Origin: Vibrio sp. HA2012
Lineage (GTDB): Bacteria > Pseudomonadota > Gammaproteobacteria > Enterobacterales > Vibrionaceae
Assembly: GCF_002812955.1 (NCBI RefSeq)
Contig: NZ_PFXK01000009.1
Span: forward strand, 62,001-126,000
Direction: 5' to 3'
DNA length: 64,000 nucleotides
Every line of letters begins with the position of its first letter. Position 1 is the first letter of the stretch. Under the pieces are notes generated by a model. That model was not told the origin of the DNA. It did not search any database and saw nothing but the letters and a program-made list of their open reading frames with translations. Position numbers and translations under genes: made by a program. Positions 1 through 8,653 of the stretch are shown piece by piece.

Positions 1-416
1 TGCAGTGTATTTGGCCATAGCTCCGTTTCCATGATAAGAAATGCCCGGGGATGGATTTTTCTTAAAAATCGTTTTATAGCAAAAGGAAAATCCAAAGGCA
101 TATAGCGATGTTCGACTAAATTTCCCAGTCGGGCTATTTGTTCTGCTCCGGTACTGGTGGTCGTGGTAACCAGAATAGGTAATTCAGGAAACTGTTCCTT
201 CAATGCCTTGATAATCGGAATAGCTGCAATTGATTCTCCGACAGAAACGGCATGGATCCATAAGGGGCGTTCCTGTGCATTCAGTTCTGGTGTGTGCCCA
301 AAGTGTTCTTTCCAGCGAGAACCGAAAGAGGGTTTGCCTTCTTTTTTTCGGTACAGGCCAAATAGCAGAAAGGGCGCCAGAAGTATTAATAGGATTGTGT
401 ACAGAAGACGGATCAT
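1..416 (-). CDS. waaA: 3-deoxy-D-manno-octulosonic acid (Kdo) transferase, C-terminus beyond window
   Basis: WaaA transfers Kdo from CMP-Kdo to lipid IVA on the inner face of the inner membrane, the first step of LPS core assembly. Only the first 138 residues are in the window. A hydrophobic anchor covers about residues 4-22, followed by the WIHAVSVGES motif whose Glu (about E61) is the family's catalytic base, and by the PILVTTTTSTGA and MPLDFP motifs typical of KdtA/WaaA. The ATG shares an ATGA overlap with the stop of the upstream glycosyltransferase, so it is translated as the last visible member of the LPS operon. Whether it adds one or two Kdo residues cannot be told; Vibrio enzymes are usually monofunctional in practice. 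Confidence 0.95.
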   Translation of the reverse strand, partial: MIRLLYTILLILLAPFLLFGLYRKKEGKPSFGSRWKEHFGHTPELNAQERPLWIHAVSVGESIAAIPIIKALKEQFPELPILVTTTTSTGAEQIARLGNLVEHRYMPLDFPFAIKRFLRKIHPRAFLIMETELWPNTL

Positions 417-1591
417 TGCTCAGTCCTGACAAAATGCTCCAGATATTGACTGACTATGGTCTGAGTATCAAATCTGAGCAGAGTTGAGTCGACATAGCGA
501 TTAAATGCATCATCCCAGGGCTGCTGTAATGCCTTGTAGATCACTTCAGCCAGAGCAACTGGCGTTTCCTGAGCGAGGAAAGGTTCCAGATCCCCTTGCA
601 TGATTTGTCTGACTCCCCCTCTGCTGTCTGTTGACACGACTTTGGTTTTACAGGCTAAGGCTTCGATAAGTACCATTCCCAGCCCTTCAAATTTAGAACT
701 CAACACAAAAAGATCGGCCTGCTTGTACCATGGGAAAGGGTTATTCTGCTGACCTTTAAAGAATACCTTATCAGCTAGTCCTGCCTCTGCTACCTTGGTT
801 TCCAGGTTTTGGCGTTCCTTTCCATCACCGACAATCAGCAAATCATGCTCTATAGAATATTGGCTGATAGCATAGGCATAGGCATCAATCAGCAGTGAAA
901 AATTTTTCTGTGGTACTAAACGTCCGAGTCCAAGAATATAAGGTTTATGGTGAAGATTGTCTGGAATAGAGTCAGCATCTACGCGAATTTTATGGAAGTC
1001 ATTCGGGTTGCTGATGGTCAGCATTGTTTTTGGTGTTAACTGATGGGTTGTCACCATATCCTTAAAACTTTCCAGAGCACCATCAGAAACGCAGACAACA
1101 TTTCTGTCGTTAAATAAACGGGAGAAGATCCATCTGGACAGCCCTTTATACATGGATTTATTTTGTATATTTTCACAAACATATACGAACCTTGGATCCT
1201 GAATTGGCCAGATATGCTCGAATGTACCCTGACCCCGAAAAATGATCAGATCAAACGTTCCATTCTGCTGTTCCAGCTTTTCCAGTCTGGATTTAAATAT
1301 TCTGGCCTCGGCGTAGGCAAACCAGAGTGGAAATGTTTTTTTAAAAAGAATATTTAGCAGTTTACTGATGATAAACCAGAGCATACCGATACCCGTCTGT
1401 AGTACACCTCTTTTTAGGTTAAACAGGTGTACAGGAAGTTTTGTATTACGGGGTTCAATGGCTTTTTTTCTGTTTTTCAGGTAAATAAGCTCGGTAGAGT
1501 GGCCGGCTTCAAAGAAGGCATCAGACAGGTTAACGGCGACACGTTCCATTCCGCCCATTTTCAGGCAATTAACAACAACGGCAACTCTCAC
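413..1591 (-). CDS. GT4-family glycosyltransferase (LPS core/O-antigen)
   Basis: A 392-residue retaining glycosyltransferase with GT-B fold. The N-terminal Rossmann domain opens with VAVVVNCLKMGGMERV, a glycine-rich acceptor-side loop, and the C-terminal donor domain carries ILGLGRLVPQKNF and the E-x7-E motif in FEGLGMVLIEA (about residue 300) that contacts the nucleotide sugar. No secretion signal, so it should act at the cytoplasmic face of the inner membrane. It begins with GTG, preceded by an AAGGA Shine-Dalgarno, 4 nt after the waaL stop. Position between waaL and waaA points to LPS outer core or an O-linked sugar; donor and acceptor cannot be read from sequence. Confidence 0.9.
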   Translation of the reverse strand: MRVAVVVNCLKMGGMERVAVNLSDAFFEAGHSTELIYLKNRKKAIEPRNTKLPVHLFNLKRGVLQTGIGMLWFIISKLLNILFKKTFPLWFAYAEARIFKSRLEKLEQQNGTFDLIIFRGQGTFEHIWPIQDPRFVYVCENIQNKSMYKGLSRWIFSRLFNDRNVVCVSDGALESFKDMVTTHQLTPKTMLTISNPNDFHKIRVDADSIPDNLHHKPYILGLGRLVPQKNFSLLIDAYAYAISQYSIEHDLLIVGDGKERQNLETKVAEAGLADKVFFKGQQNNPFPWYKQADLFVLSSKFEGLGMVLIEALACKTKVVSTDSRGGVRQIMQGDLEPFLAQETPVALAEVIYKALQQPWDDAFNRYVDSTLLRFDTQTIVSQYLEHFVRTEQ

Positions 1592-1595
1592 AATA

Positions 1596-2894
1596 TCATT
1601 CCTTTTTCTTGGATTGCAGGGAGTGGGTCAGATAGAAAGTATAACAGCACCCCAAAATGATGTTATGGGTAAAGACACCATAAGCTCTGGCATTAAATGT
1701 TTCAAAGCAATTGATGATAAACCAGAAACAGCAAAATACGGTCGCAAGTAAAAGGAAAGGACGTGACTCGGGGAGCTGCTGTTTAATCTGAATTAATGAC
1801 TTAATAAGCCATCCGTACATCGCATAGATAGAAAGCAGACCAAGAAGGCCATAGGCAACCAGTGTTTCAATGTGGTAGTTATGCAGATGACGAAATCCTT
1901 TTGTATTGGGGGAGGACTGAAATTTCTCAGATCGAAGCAAAACCTGAGAGATAGCTTCAGGGCTGGCCCCTACGATTGGATTTTCTTTGATCCATCCTGA
2001 TGCTTCCAGCCAGGAGTTAACTCTGATCCCAGCGCTGGTCATTGGAAGATTATCTACCTCTCCTTTTAGGATCTGTTCTGCGACAGATGATGCTGCGATA
2101 AAGCGTTTTTTTACTATGTCAGAACTGAAGCCGGAGAACATTACTATGCCCAGAACGATATAAAAAATAATGACCTTTTTCGTGTCTATCCGACCAAATG
2201 CTATTTTCGTAAAAAAGGGTAGTGACAATAATGAAACGATAAGTGCAACCCATGTTTGTCTTGCCTGCGCAGCAGCGGTAATCACTATTAAAAATAATGC
2301 AGTAAGACATAATCCGGATATTAGCAGTGTTTTTTTATCTGATTTTGATGAAATCACCTGATAAGCAAAAAATGCACATATGATTATGCCAACGGCACTA
2401 AACATTGCTGTGAATTGTGCATTCTTTACTGAAAAATCAACTCTGTATCCTTGTAGTCCACGGCTTAATTCATTGACGAAATCCGGGGAAGTCAACACGC
2501 CAAGAATAACCCCTGAGAGAAAACAGCCTAATAATAAATAGATATTTTTTGTTTTTGCTTTAAGCCAGTAAGCGATAAAGATGAACAGAAAAAGTTTAGC
2601 TAGTCGATCTAGTTTTGGTGAGCTTTCAGCAAATTCTGGATAGTGAAATGTAGCATTTAACCAGCTTATCAATTGAACAACTAATACTATACCTAACAGA
2701 ATAACCATAGGGTCTTTGAATATTTTTTTCTTTTCTATGAACAGAATCGGAATAGATAGTAGCAAAAACATTATATGAGAAATATGACTTATCTTCTCAA
2801 AAGAAATGAGTGTTAAAGCATAAGTACACAGTGAAAACATGACTAGGGTGTAATACTTTTTTGAGTAAAATATATCATATAATTTACTATTCAT
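1596..2894 (-). CDS. waaL: O-antigen ligase-like membrane protein (WaaL family)
   Basis: A 432-residue polytopic inner-membrane protein with about ten to twelve hydrophobic segments and a large periplasmic loop between about residues 260 and 340. WaaL ligases join undecaprenyl-diphosphate-linked O-polysaccharide to lipid A-core in the periplasm. Two family signatures are visible: an Arg in QARQTW (about residue 211) and the HLHNYHIETLVAYG motif (about 330-345), whose His corresponds to the essential His of characterised ligases. Sequence is AT-richer than the flanking waaF/hldD. Its start overlaps the preceding acyltransferase stop by 8 nt. The wider Wzy_C family also includes O-antigen polymerases and PglL-type protein glycosylases; the LPS operon context favours a ligase. 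Confidence 0.8.
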   Translation of the reverse strand: MNSKLYDIFYSKKYYTLVMFSLCTYALTLISFEKISHISHIMFLLLSIPILFIEKKKIFKDPMVILLGIVLVVQLISWLNATFHYPEFAESSPKLDRLAKLFLFIFIAYWLKAKTKNIYLLLGCFLSGVILGVLTSPDFVNELSRGLQGYRVDFSVKNAQFTAMFSAVGIIICAFFAYQVISSKSDKKTLLISGLCLTALFLIVITAAAQARQTWVALIVSLLSLPFFTKIAFGRIDTKKVIIFYIVLGIVMFSGFSSDIVKKRFIAASSVAEQILKGEVDNLPMTSAGIRVNSWLEASGWIKENPIVGASPEAISQVLLRSEKFQSSPNTKGFRHLHNYHIETLVAYGLLGLLSIYAMYGWLIKSLIQIKQQLPESRPFLLLATVFCCFWFIINCFETFNARAYGVFTHNIILGCCYTFYLTHSLQSKKKE

Positions 2895-4896
2895 TTTCTT
2901 CTGCTCTTAAAAAATTATTATTTTTAACTAAAAATAGATAACCTAAATATTTTGAACCAAGATAATTTAGGTGATTACTGTCTTGATAAAATGCTATACC
3001 ATCATTAGATGGTTTGCATACATTCTCATTGCAAAAATATTCATGAAAATTAATATAGGTTACATGCTCAAATTTATTTGGTAGATCACTCAAGAAATTT
3101 TCTATAGGAAGAAGTCTTTTATGTATAAATGATGCTTCTTCATAACATTTCTGTTCAGTATTAGTTGCTTTTTGTAATGCATCACACCTGGAAAGGTCAC
3201 TGTTAAATTCAGGTAAAGGACCCAGTATAATCACTTTTTTACCAGCATTGGTTATATAGTGGATACTTTTAATTAAAGAAGATTTGTAATCAATATCTTT
3301 AGATTTAATATCAATGCTATCATTATACTTTTCACTCACAATGATATTAGACTGTGAGCTTGGTTCGTTTCGTCCATACAGATATAGGCCATATCGATTA
3401 GATATAATTACTGTGTTACCATTAAACTCATCGACTGCTTGCTTGATGTTTTTAATATCATTGGTTATTTTCTGTCGGAAAATGGCTCTATTCTCACCAT
3501 CATAATATTCAAAAGCATTATTATTGAATGATAGAGGTGTACCATTTTTGTAATATACCACTCCTGTTTTATTCGCATCATTTGCCAGAACATTAATAAA
3601 ACCTTGCATCGCATGGGCATGAGAATCACCAATAACAAGAAAATCGGAATAATCTAATGTTCCGTTTAATTTGTCAGAATAATTCAGGTCACAGGTATCG
3701 GTTTTGCAAGGGGAATAATACTCAGAATTAATATTGTTTATCATGGCTTGTACATCTTTGTTGAATCGATGAGGAAAGCCTTGTCTTGCAGAAGATATAG
3801 CTATAAAAGAAGATAAGATAACAAATGGTATTAACAATAAAAATATAATACTTTTTTTACTTGTTAATATTTTGCTGTAACGAAACTTCTGTTCGACAGC
3901 ATAATAACTTGCGACAGAAACACAGAATGTACCCATTAAGATAGCACATTGTGTTAAAAATGTTTTTTCTATATGCAGATAATTTGTAAATGCAATTATA
4001 GGCCAGTGCCATAAATAAAGAGAATATGAGATCAATCCAATGAAGACTATTGGTTTTGTCGTCAAAATAGTATTGACGAAACCACATTGGGCTTCATCTT
4101 TTCCAGTGTATATTATCAAACAGGTGACTAGACATATAATAAGTGCATTACTTCCTGGGAATGTCGAATTTTTATCTAGAAAAAATGCCATTATAAATAT
4201 AATAAATAAAGCCATTCCTGATATTAAATGGTTTATTCTTTTTCCTGATATAGGTAATTGTTTCCAGAATAAGGCAAGAGTGGCTCCACTAAGGAGTTCA
4301 AATGCTCTGGCATGAATAAGATAATAACTCGATACTTTTGATTCTCTAGCCGCTACCTCTGATACTATTGCCAATATTGTAACAATAAATGCAGTATAGT
4401 AAGGGGGATATTTTTTACTTATTTTATAAAAGCCTAATAAGATAGGGGGCCAAAGTAGATAGAATTGTTCTTCAATACCCAGTGACCAAGTATGAAGCAG
4501 AATTTGCATGTTTGTATCATCAGCAAAGTATCCACTGGATATATTTCTGAAATATATGTTACTGATGGATAAAAAAGTCATTCCTACACTATTTAACATG
4601 CTGTTAAATGCTTTTGGAAGAAGAATAAAACATCCAGCCACTATAGTGGTTGTAATTACAGTTAAGAGTAGAGGATATATTCTCTTTAATCTTCGTAAAT
4701 AAAAATCCCTATATGTGAAATTATCATCATATATTTTATTATTTATAACTGACGTAATCAAAAATCCAGAAATGACAAAAAATATATCTACGCCAATAAA
4801 TCCACCATGAATTAAAGGTGCTTGAATATGAAATAGTAAGACTAAAGTAACAGCAAAAGCTCTTAATCCATCAATATCTTTTCTGTAAGAAATCAT
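2887..4896 (-). CDS. acyltransferase-3 / SGNH O-acyltransferase (OafA-like)
   Basis: A 669-residue two-domain protein. Residues 1-370 are the ten-helix acyltransferase-3 membrane domain, starting with the YRKDIDGLRAFAV motif and including LFHIQAP with the conserved His and FIGVDIFFVISGFLIT. Residues from about 400 form a periplasmic SGNH hydrolase-like domain with the block I motif VIGDSHAHA (about 418-426) and a C-terminal Asp-His pair in QDSNHLNYLG (about 636). Proteins of this build O-acetylate O-antigen or other surface sugars, moving the acyl group across the inner membrane. It is the most AT-rich gene in the window, which suggests horizontal acquisition or frequent replacement. ATGA overlap with waaF. 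Target sugar unknown. Confidence 0.88.
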   Translation of the reverse strand: MISYRKDIDGLRAFAVTLVLLFHIQAPLIHGGFIGVDIFFVISGFLITSVINNKIYDDNFTYRDFYLRRLKRIYPLLLTVITTTIVAGCFILLPKAFNSMLNSVGMTFLSISNIYFRNISSGYFADDTNMQILLHTWSLGIEEQFYLLWPPILLGFYKISKKYPPYYTAFIVTILAIVSEVAARESKVSSYYLIHARAFELLSGATLALFWKQLPISGKRINHLISGMALFIIFIMAFFLDKNSTFPGSNALIICLVTCLIIYTGKDEAQCGFVNTILTTKPIVFIGLISYSLYLWHWPIIAFTNYLHIEKTFLTQCAILMGTFCVSVASYYAVEQKFRYSKILTSKKSIIFLLLIPFVILSSFIAISSARQGFPHRFNKDVQAMINNINSEYYSPCKTDTCDLNYSDKLNGTLDYSDFLVIGDSHAHAMQGFINVLANDANKTGVVYYKNGTPLSFNNNAFEYYDGENRAIFRQKITNDIKNIKQAVDEFNGNTVIISNRYGLYLYGRNEPSSQSNIIVSEKYNDSIDIKSKDIDYKSSLIKSIHYITNAGKKVIILGPLPEFNSDLSRCDALQKATNTEQKCYEEASFIHKRLLPIENFLSDLPNKFEHVTYINFHEYFCNENVCKPSNDGIAFYQDSNHLNYLGSKYLGYLFLVKNNNFLRAEENE

Positions 4897-5933
4897 TTTT
4901 CAGCCGTTACTATATAATGGATAACTGATTTTGCTTCCAGTTCCCTTAAACACTTCAAATGTCCAAGTGGACATTCTCGCTTAAAGCAAGGCCTGCACTC
5001 AATATTGGTATGTACTATTTTCACTTGCTCAGCAAGTGGCGGTGTGTACTCTGGTGATGTTGAGCCGTAAATCGCTATTACTTTGCATCCTACAGCCGCA
5101 GATACATGCATCAGACCGGAATCATTGCTGACAACGGTTTCACAGGCACCAAGCAGATCGACCGCTTCAATCAGGCTGGTTTGCCCGGCTAATACACAGA
5201 TATTACTCTGCAGCTTTTCCGGTACCCTGTTTTTTATATGATTGCAGGTGTCCAGATCTTTTTGCGAACCAAACAGCCACACCTGATACCCTTGTTCGGC
5301 AACAGCATGGGCAACTTCTGCATAATGCTCTTCCGGCCACTTTTTGGCTGGTCCGAATTCGGCTCCGGGACACAGGCCGATAATTGTGCTGTCTGTATTC
5401 AGACCAAACTTTTGCAGTGTGGCCTGCTGTGCTGATGAATCTATGGTGAGTTTGGGTTTTGGAAGTGTTTCTAATCCACCCAGAGAAGATGAATCAACCA
5501 TTCTATATTTTGGGTAAGCCAGCGCGACATAACGTTCGACCATATACTGGAACGCTTTTTTGTTGGGTCGCAGATCATTCAGCAAACCATAGCGCATTTC
5601 GCCTTTCCAGCCGGTTCTGACGGGGATACCGGCGAACCATGGAATTAATGCCGATTTAGCTGAATTGGGCAGAATATAAGCCTGATCATAGTGAGCATTT
5701 TTTAGCTCTTTACCGAGTGCCCGACGGCCAAAAAAGTTAAACTCACCATGACCCAGAGGCATCTCTATTGCCTGATGGATCTCTGGCATTCTTTCCAGAA
5801 TAGGTTTGCACCAGCCGGGAGCAATAACATCAATAAGAGCATCTGGGTGCAATTGTTTCAGAGTGATATACAGTGACTGTGACATCACCATATCTCCAAC
5901 CCAAGAGGGACCTATGATTAAAATCTTATGCAT
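4893..5933 (-). CDS. waaF: ADP-heptose:LPS heptosyltransferase II
   Basis: A 346-residue GT9-family enzyme that adds the second L-glycero-D-manno-heptose to the inner core. The N-terminus KILIIGPSWVGDMVMSQSLY is a WaaF hallmark; the C-terminal domain carries LCPGAEFGPAKKWPEEHYAEV and the SNDSGLMHVSAAVG nucleotide-binding motif. Cytoplasmic, peripheral to the inner membrane. The substrate, ADP-L-glycero-D-manno-heptose, is produced by HldD, encoded first in the same operon. The start codon shares its A with the lpxM stop (TAATG). Length matches E. coli WaaF (348 residues). Confidence 0.97.
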   Translation of the reverse strand: MHKILIIGPSWVGDMVMSQSLYITLKQLHPDALIDVIAPGWCKPILERMPEIHQAIEMPLGHGEFNFFGRRALGKELKNAHYDQAYILPNSAKSALIPWFAGIPVRTGWKGEMRYGLLNDLRPNKKAFQYMVERYVALAYPKYRMVDSSSLGGLETLPKPKLTIDSSAQQATLQKFGLNTDSTIIGLCPGAEFGPAKKWPEEHYAEVAHAVAEQGYQVWLFGSQKDLDTCNHIKNRVPEKLQSNICVLAGQTSLIEAVDLLGACETVVSNDSGLMHVSAAVGCKVIAIYGSTSPEYTPPLAEQVKIVHTNIECRPCFKRECPLGHLKCLRELEAKSVIHYIVTAEK

Positions 5934-6919
5934 TACTTCCGAACCTTTTTCTGGTATTTCTTGTCTCTGTAGGGGCTGGGTTCATTAGGATCTGGCCGGT
6001 GTCTCAGTAACTGGAAAATCCACATATACTGTTCAGGATACTGGCTAATCTGTTCTTCAATGTATTTATTCAGGCAGCGGGCGTCAGTCAGTTCTTCACC
6101 TGTGGGGAAATTATCCCATGCAGGATAGATTGTCACTTCATATTTACCGGTTTGCAGATTAAAACGGGTAAATGAGGGGACAATTTTAGCGCGGCTGACT
6201 TTGGCCAGTTTACCTAAACCCGGCAGTGTGGCTTTTTTTACACCAAAGAAATTCACAAAGACACTCTGTTCACGACCATGATCTTGATCCGGCAGGTAGT
6301 AACCAATATAGCCTTCGCGAATGGATTTCATATAAGGTTTAATTCCGGCACTACGCTCATAGATCCGTCCGCCAAATTGCATACGCTGACGATGCATCAG
6401 CCAGTCACCAATAGGATTTTTTTGTTGCTTAACCATGGCAACAACCGGCTGACTTTTTGAAGCAAGCAGGACGGGAATAATGTCAATAGCCCAGGTGTGA
6501 GGTGCCAGTAAGATGATGTTATCACCATGTCTGCGTACTGCATCCAGATGCTCCAGTCCCTTGATTTCCGTATTTTTTTCAAGATAGCGGCGGCCGAACA
6601 GAGTTATAAGAGGAAAGCTCAGGAAAAATGTACCAGCAGTGGTCAGACATTCTGTCAGTATCTGTTCTTTTTCTTCATCTGATTTATGTGGAAAGCACAG
6701 CGATAGATTGACCCAGATATTAAGCACCGTTCCCTGACGCTTCTTAGCCAGCCAGCGGGCAACAAAACAAGCTGCTTTTACATGTATGCTTTTGGGCAGG
6801 AGTGAGAATGGAAGTGCAAAAATAATAGCCAACCAGGTCCCCCAGTATTTAGGAGCGAGAAAACCCCACCGGAAGGTGGGGCTGTAAGCCTTCGGGTCAA
6901 AATCATTACGTTCTTGCAT
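5933..6919 (-). CDS. lpxM: lipid A late acyltransferase (LpxM/LpxL family)
   Basis: A 328-residue inner-membrane acyltransferase of lipid A biosynthesis. A hydrophobic N-terminal segment (about residues 28-45) precedes the catalytic H-x4-D motif APHTWAID (H141, D146) and the GYYLPDQDHGREQSVFV motif of the family. The N-terminal FRWGFLAPKYWGTWL and the C-terminal PEQYMWIFQLLRHRPD resemble E. coli LpxM (MsbB) more than LpxL. Such enzymes add the final secondary acyl chain to Kdo2-lipid A from acyl-ACP. In V. cholerae a related enzyme, LpxN, transfers a 3-hydroxylated chain, so the acyl group used here is open. It is one nucleotide overlapped with both hldD and waaF. Confidence 0.9.
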   Translation of the reverse strand: MQERNDFDPKAYSPTFRWGFLAPKYWGTWLAIIFALPFSLLPKSIHVKAACFVARWLAKKRQGTVLNIWVNLSLCFPHKSDEEKEQILTECLTTAGTFFLSFPLITLFGRRYLEKNTEIKGLEHLDAVRRHGDNIILLAPHTWAIDIIPVLLASKSQPVVAMVKQQKNPIGDWLMHRQRMQFGGRIYERSAGIKPYMKSIREGYIGYYLPDQDHGREQSVFVNFFGVKKATLPGLGKLAKVSRAKIVPSFTRFNLQTGKYEVTIYPAWDNFPTGEELTDARCLNKYIEEQISQYPEQYMWIFQLLRHRPDPNEPSPYRDKKYQKKVRK

Positions 6920-7860
6920 TAGCTGTTGATGATAGCCATATAGTCCGCAACACCTTCAGCAACGGTTTTAAACGTCACATCACAACCGACGGCGCGGAGT
7001 TTTGTCAGATCGGCCTGAGTGTATTCCTGATAAGCTCCTTTCAGATGTTCAGGGAACGGAATGGTTTCAATTTCGCCTTCACCGTGGTGCTTGATAACGG
7101 CTTTCGCTACTTCCTGAAAGGATTCCGCACTACCCGTGCCACAGTTAAAGATACCGGATACACCATTCTGCATAAACCACAGGTTCACTTTACATACATC
7201 ACCAACGTATACAAAATCACGTCGGAAATGTTCACTGCCAGCAAACAGTTTTGGGTTCTCTCCAGCATTCATTTGATTGTTCAGATGGAAAGCAACAGAA
7301 GCCATGCTGCCTTTATGGTCTTCACGTGGTCCGTAGACATTAAAATAACGGAAGCCGGTGATCTGAGACAGGCGTTCCCCATGTTCTTCTGCATCTGCCC
7401 ATAGGCGGCGAACATAATTATCAAACTGTTGTTTGGAATAACCGTATACGTTCAGTGCGCCTTCGTATTCCTTTTCTTCAACAAAGGTGTCGGTATCTCC
7501 ATAGGTGGCCGCTGAAGATGCATAGAGAAACGGGATTTCCCTCTCCAGACAGTAATGCAGCAGCTCTTTCGAATACTCATAGTTATTGAGCATCATGTAC
7601 TTGCCGTCCCACTCAGTGGTTGCTGAACAGGCACCTTCATGGAAAACAGCGTCAATTGGACCAAAATCATCACCAGCCATCACCTGAGTAAGAAAGTCAT
7701 CGCGATCCATGTAATCAGTAATATCCAGATCAACCAGATTTTTAAACTTTTTGCCATTTTTCAGATGGTCTACGACCAGAATATCGTTATAGCCCGCTTC
7801 ATTCAGTGCTTTGACAATATTGCTGCCAATCATGCCAGCACCGCCAGTGACAATAATCAT
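6919..7860 (-). CDS. hldD: ADP-L-glycero-D-manno-heptose 6-epimerase
   Basis: Converts ADP-D-glycero-D-manno-heptose to the L,D form used by the heptosyltransferases. A short-chain dehydrogenase fold with the NADP-binding TGGAGMIGS motif at residues 5-13 and the YGYSK catalytic Tyr/Lys (Y139, K143). The frame is open for 14 more codons upstream (to 7902), but [14 protein letters not shown] aligns with the known N-terminus of HldD and a GAG-containing Shine-Dalgarno lies about 10 nt before it, so 7860 is preferred; the product is 313 residues, as in E. coli (310). It is the first gene of the LPS operon and is divergent from a TetR regulator. Confidence 0.97.
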   Translation of the reverse strand: MIIVTGGAGMIGSNIVKALNEAGYNDILVVDHLKNGKKFKNLVDLDITDYMDRDDFLTQVMAGDDFGPIDAVFHEGACSATTEWDGKYMMLNNYEYSKELLHYCLEREIPFLYASSAATYGDTDTFVEEKEYEGALNVYGYSKQQFDNYVRRLWADAEEHGERLSQITGFRYFNVYGPREDHKGSMASVAFHLNNQMNAGENPKLFAGSEHFRRDFVYVGDVCKVNLWFMQNGVSGIFNCGTGSAESFQEVAKAVIKHHGEGEIETIPFPEHLKGAYQEYTQADLTKLRAVGCDVTFKTVAEGVADYMAIINS

Positions 7861-7969
7861 GCTGTTTTTCTCAAATTCAATAAATTGGCCTGAGTATAGC
7901 AAGGAGGCCGCAGGAATTCGAGTTGTGTGTCATGCTCTTGTGTCTGCTTTAAGAATCAGATTATTGGAC

Positions 7970-7989
7970 GTATACTTGAGCTTATATAC
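7970..7989. promoter_or_regulatory. imperfect palindrome before the TetR-type gene (candidate operator)
   Basis: An imperfect 20-bp palindrome with outer arms GTATA and TATAC lies 15 nt before the proposed start of the TetR-family gene and about 110 bp before hldD. TetR regulators commonly bind such symmetric sites over their own promoter. Only 6 of 10 dyad positions match and the core contains ACTTGAGC, which also occurs in a repeat family elsewhere in this window, so the assignment is tentative. Confidence 0.3.
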
Positions 7990-8004
7990 TAATGAGAAAT
8001 GCTA

Positions 8005-8652
8005 ATGAAAACACGCGACAAGATTGTTTACGCCGCACTGGAACTGTTTAATGAGAAGGGTGAGCGCAATATCACCACTAACCATATTGCGGCACATATT
8101 GATATCAGTCCGGGGAACTTGTATTACCATTTCCGGAACAAGCAGGAAATTGTCCGGGAAATTTTTGACGGTTATCTGGCGGAATTGTTGGAGCGTTTTC
8201 CTCCTGTGCAGGCAGAAGAAGATAGTCTGGTGATACTAAAACGCTATCTTGATTCGGTGTTTACTCTGATGTGGAAGTATCGCTTTTTCTATGCCAATCT
8301 GCCGGAAATTTTACAGCGAGATCCTATTTTGCATGAGCGGTATCTGGAAGTGCAGGAAAAATTGCAGAAAAATCTTTTGGGGATCTTTCGTAGTTTTATC
8401 GAACTGGATCTGATTGAGATTGCAGAAGAAGATCTTATCTCTGTCGTCACTTCTATGCATCTGGTCGTTTCCGGATGGCTGGGCTATCAGTCGGCAATGA
8501 CTCCTGATACGGAGATCACTGAGGCGGTAGTTCATCAGGGAATGTTACAGATGATTTCAATCCTTAAACCTTACACCACGGAGCTGGGACGGATGCAGGT
8601 TTATACGCTGGAAGCAGGAATCAAAGCGCGCAGTGACACCCACAATGAATAA
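8005..8652 (+). CDS. TetR/AcrR-family transcriptional regulator
   Basis: A 215-residue one-component regulator. Residues 1-50 are a TetR helix-turn-helix: TRDKIVYAALELFNEKG, then TTNHIAAHIDISPGNLYYHF with the typical recognition helix ending YYHF. The remaining helical domain would bind an unknown ligand and dimerise. Two ATGs lie at 7999 and 8005; the GAG-containing ribosome site sits 8 nt before the second but only 2 nt before the first, so 8005 is chosen. Transcribed away from the LPS operon. A partial palindrome just upstream may be its operator. Target genes cannot be deduced; divergent hldD is the obvious candidate besides itself. Confidence 0.88.
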   Translation: MKTRDKIVYAALELFNEKGERNITTNHIAAHIDISPGNLYYHFRNKQEIVREIFDGYLAELLERFPPVQAEEDSLVILKRYLDSVFTLMWKYRFFYANLPEILQRDPILHERYLEVQEKLQKNLLGIFRSFIELDLIEIAEEDLISVVTSMHLVVSGWLGYQSAMTPDTEITEAVVHQGMLQMISILKPYTTELGRMQVYTLEAGIKARSDTHNE

Positions 8653-8653
8653 C

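Noticed and set aside
7861..7902. 14-residue N-terminal extension of HldD
   Set aside because: The epimerase N-terminus is MIIVTGG in homologues and no ribosome site precedes 7902.
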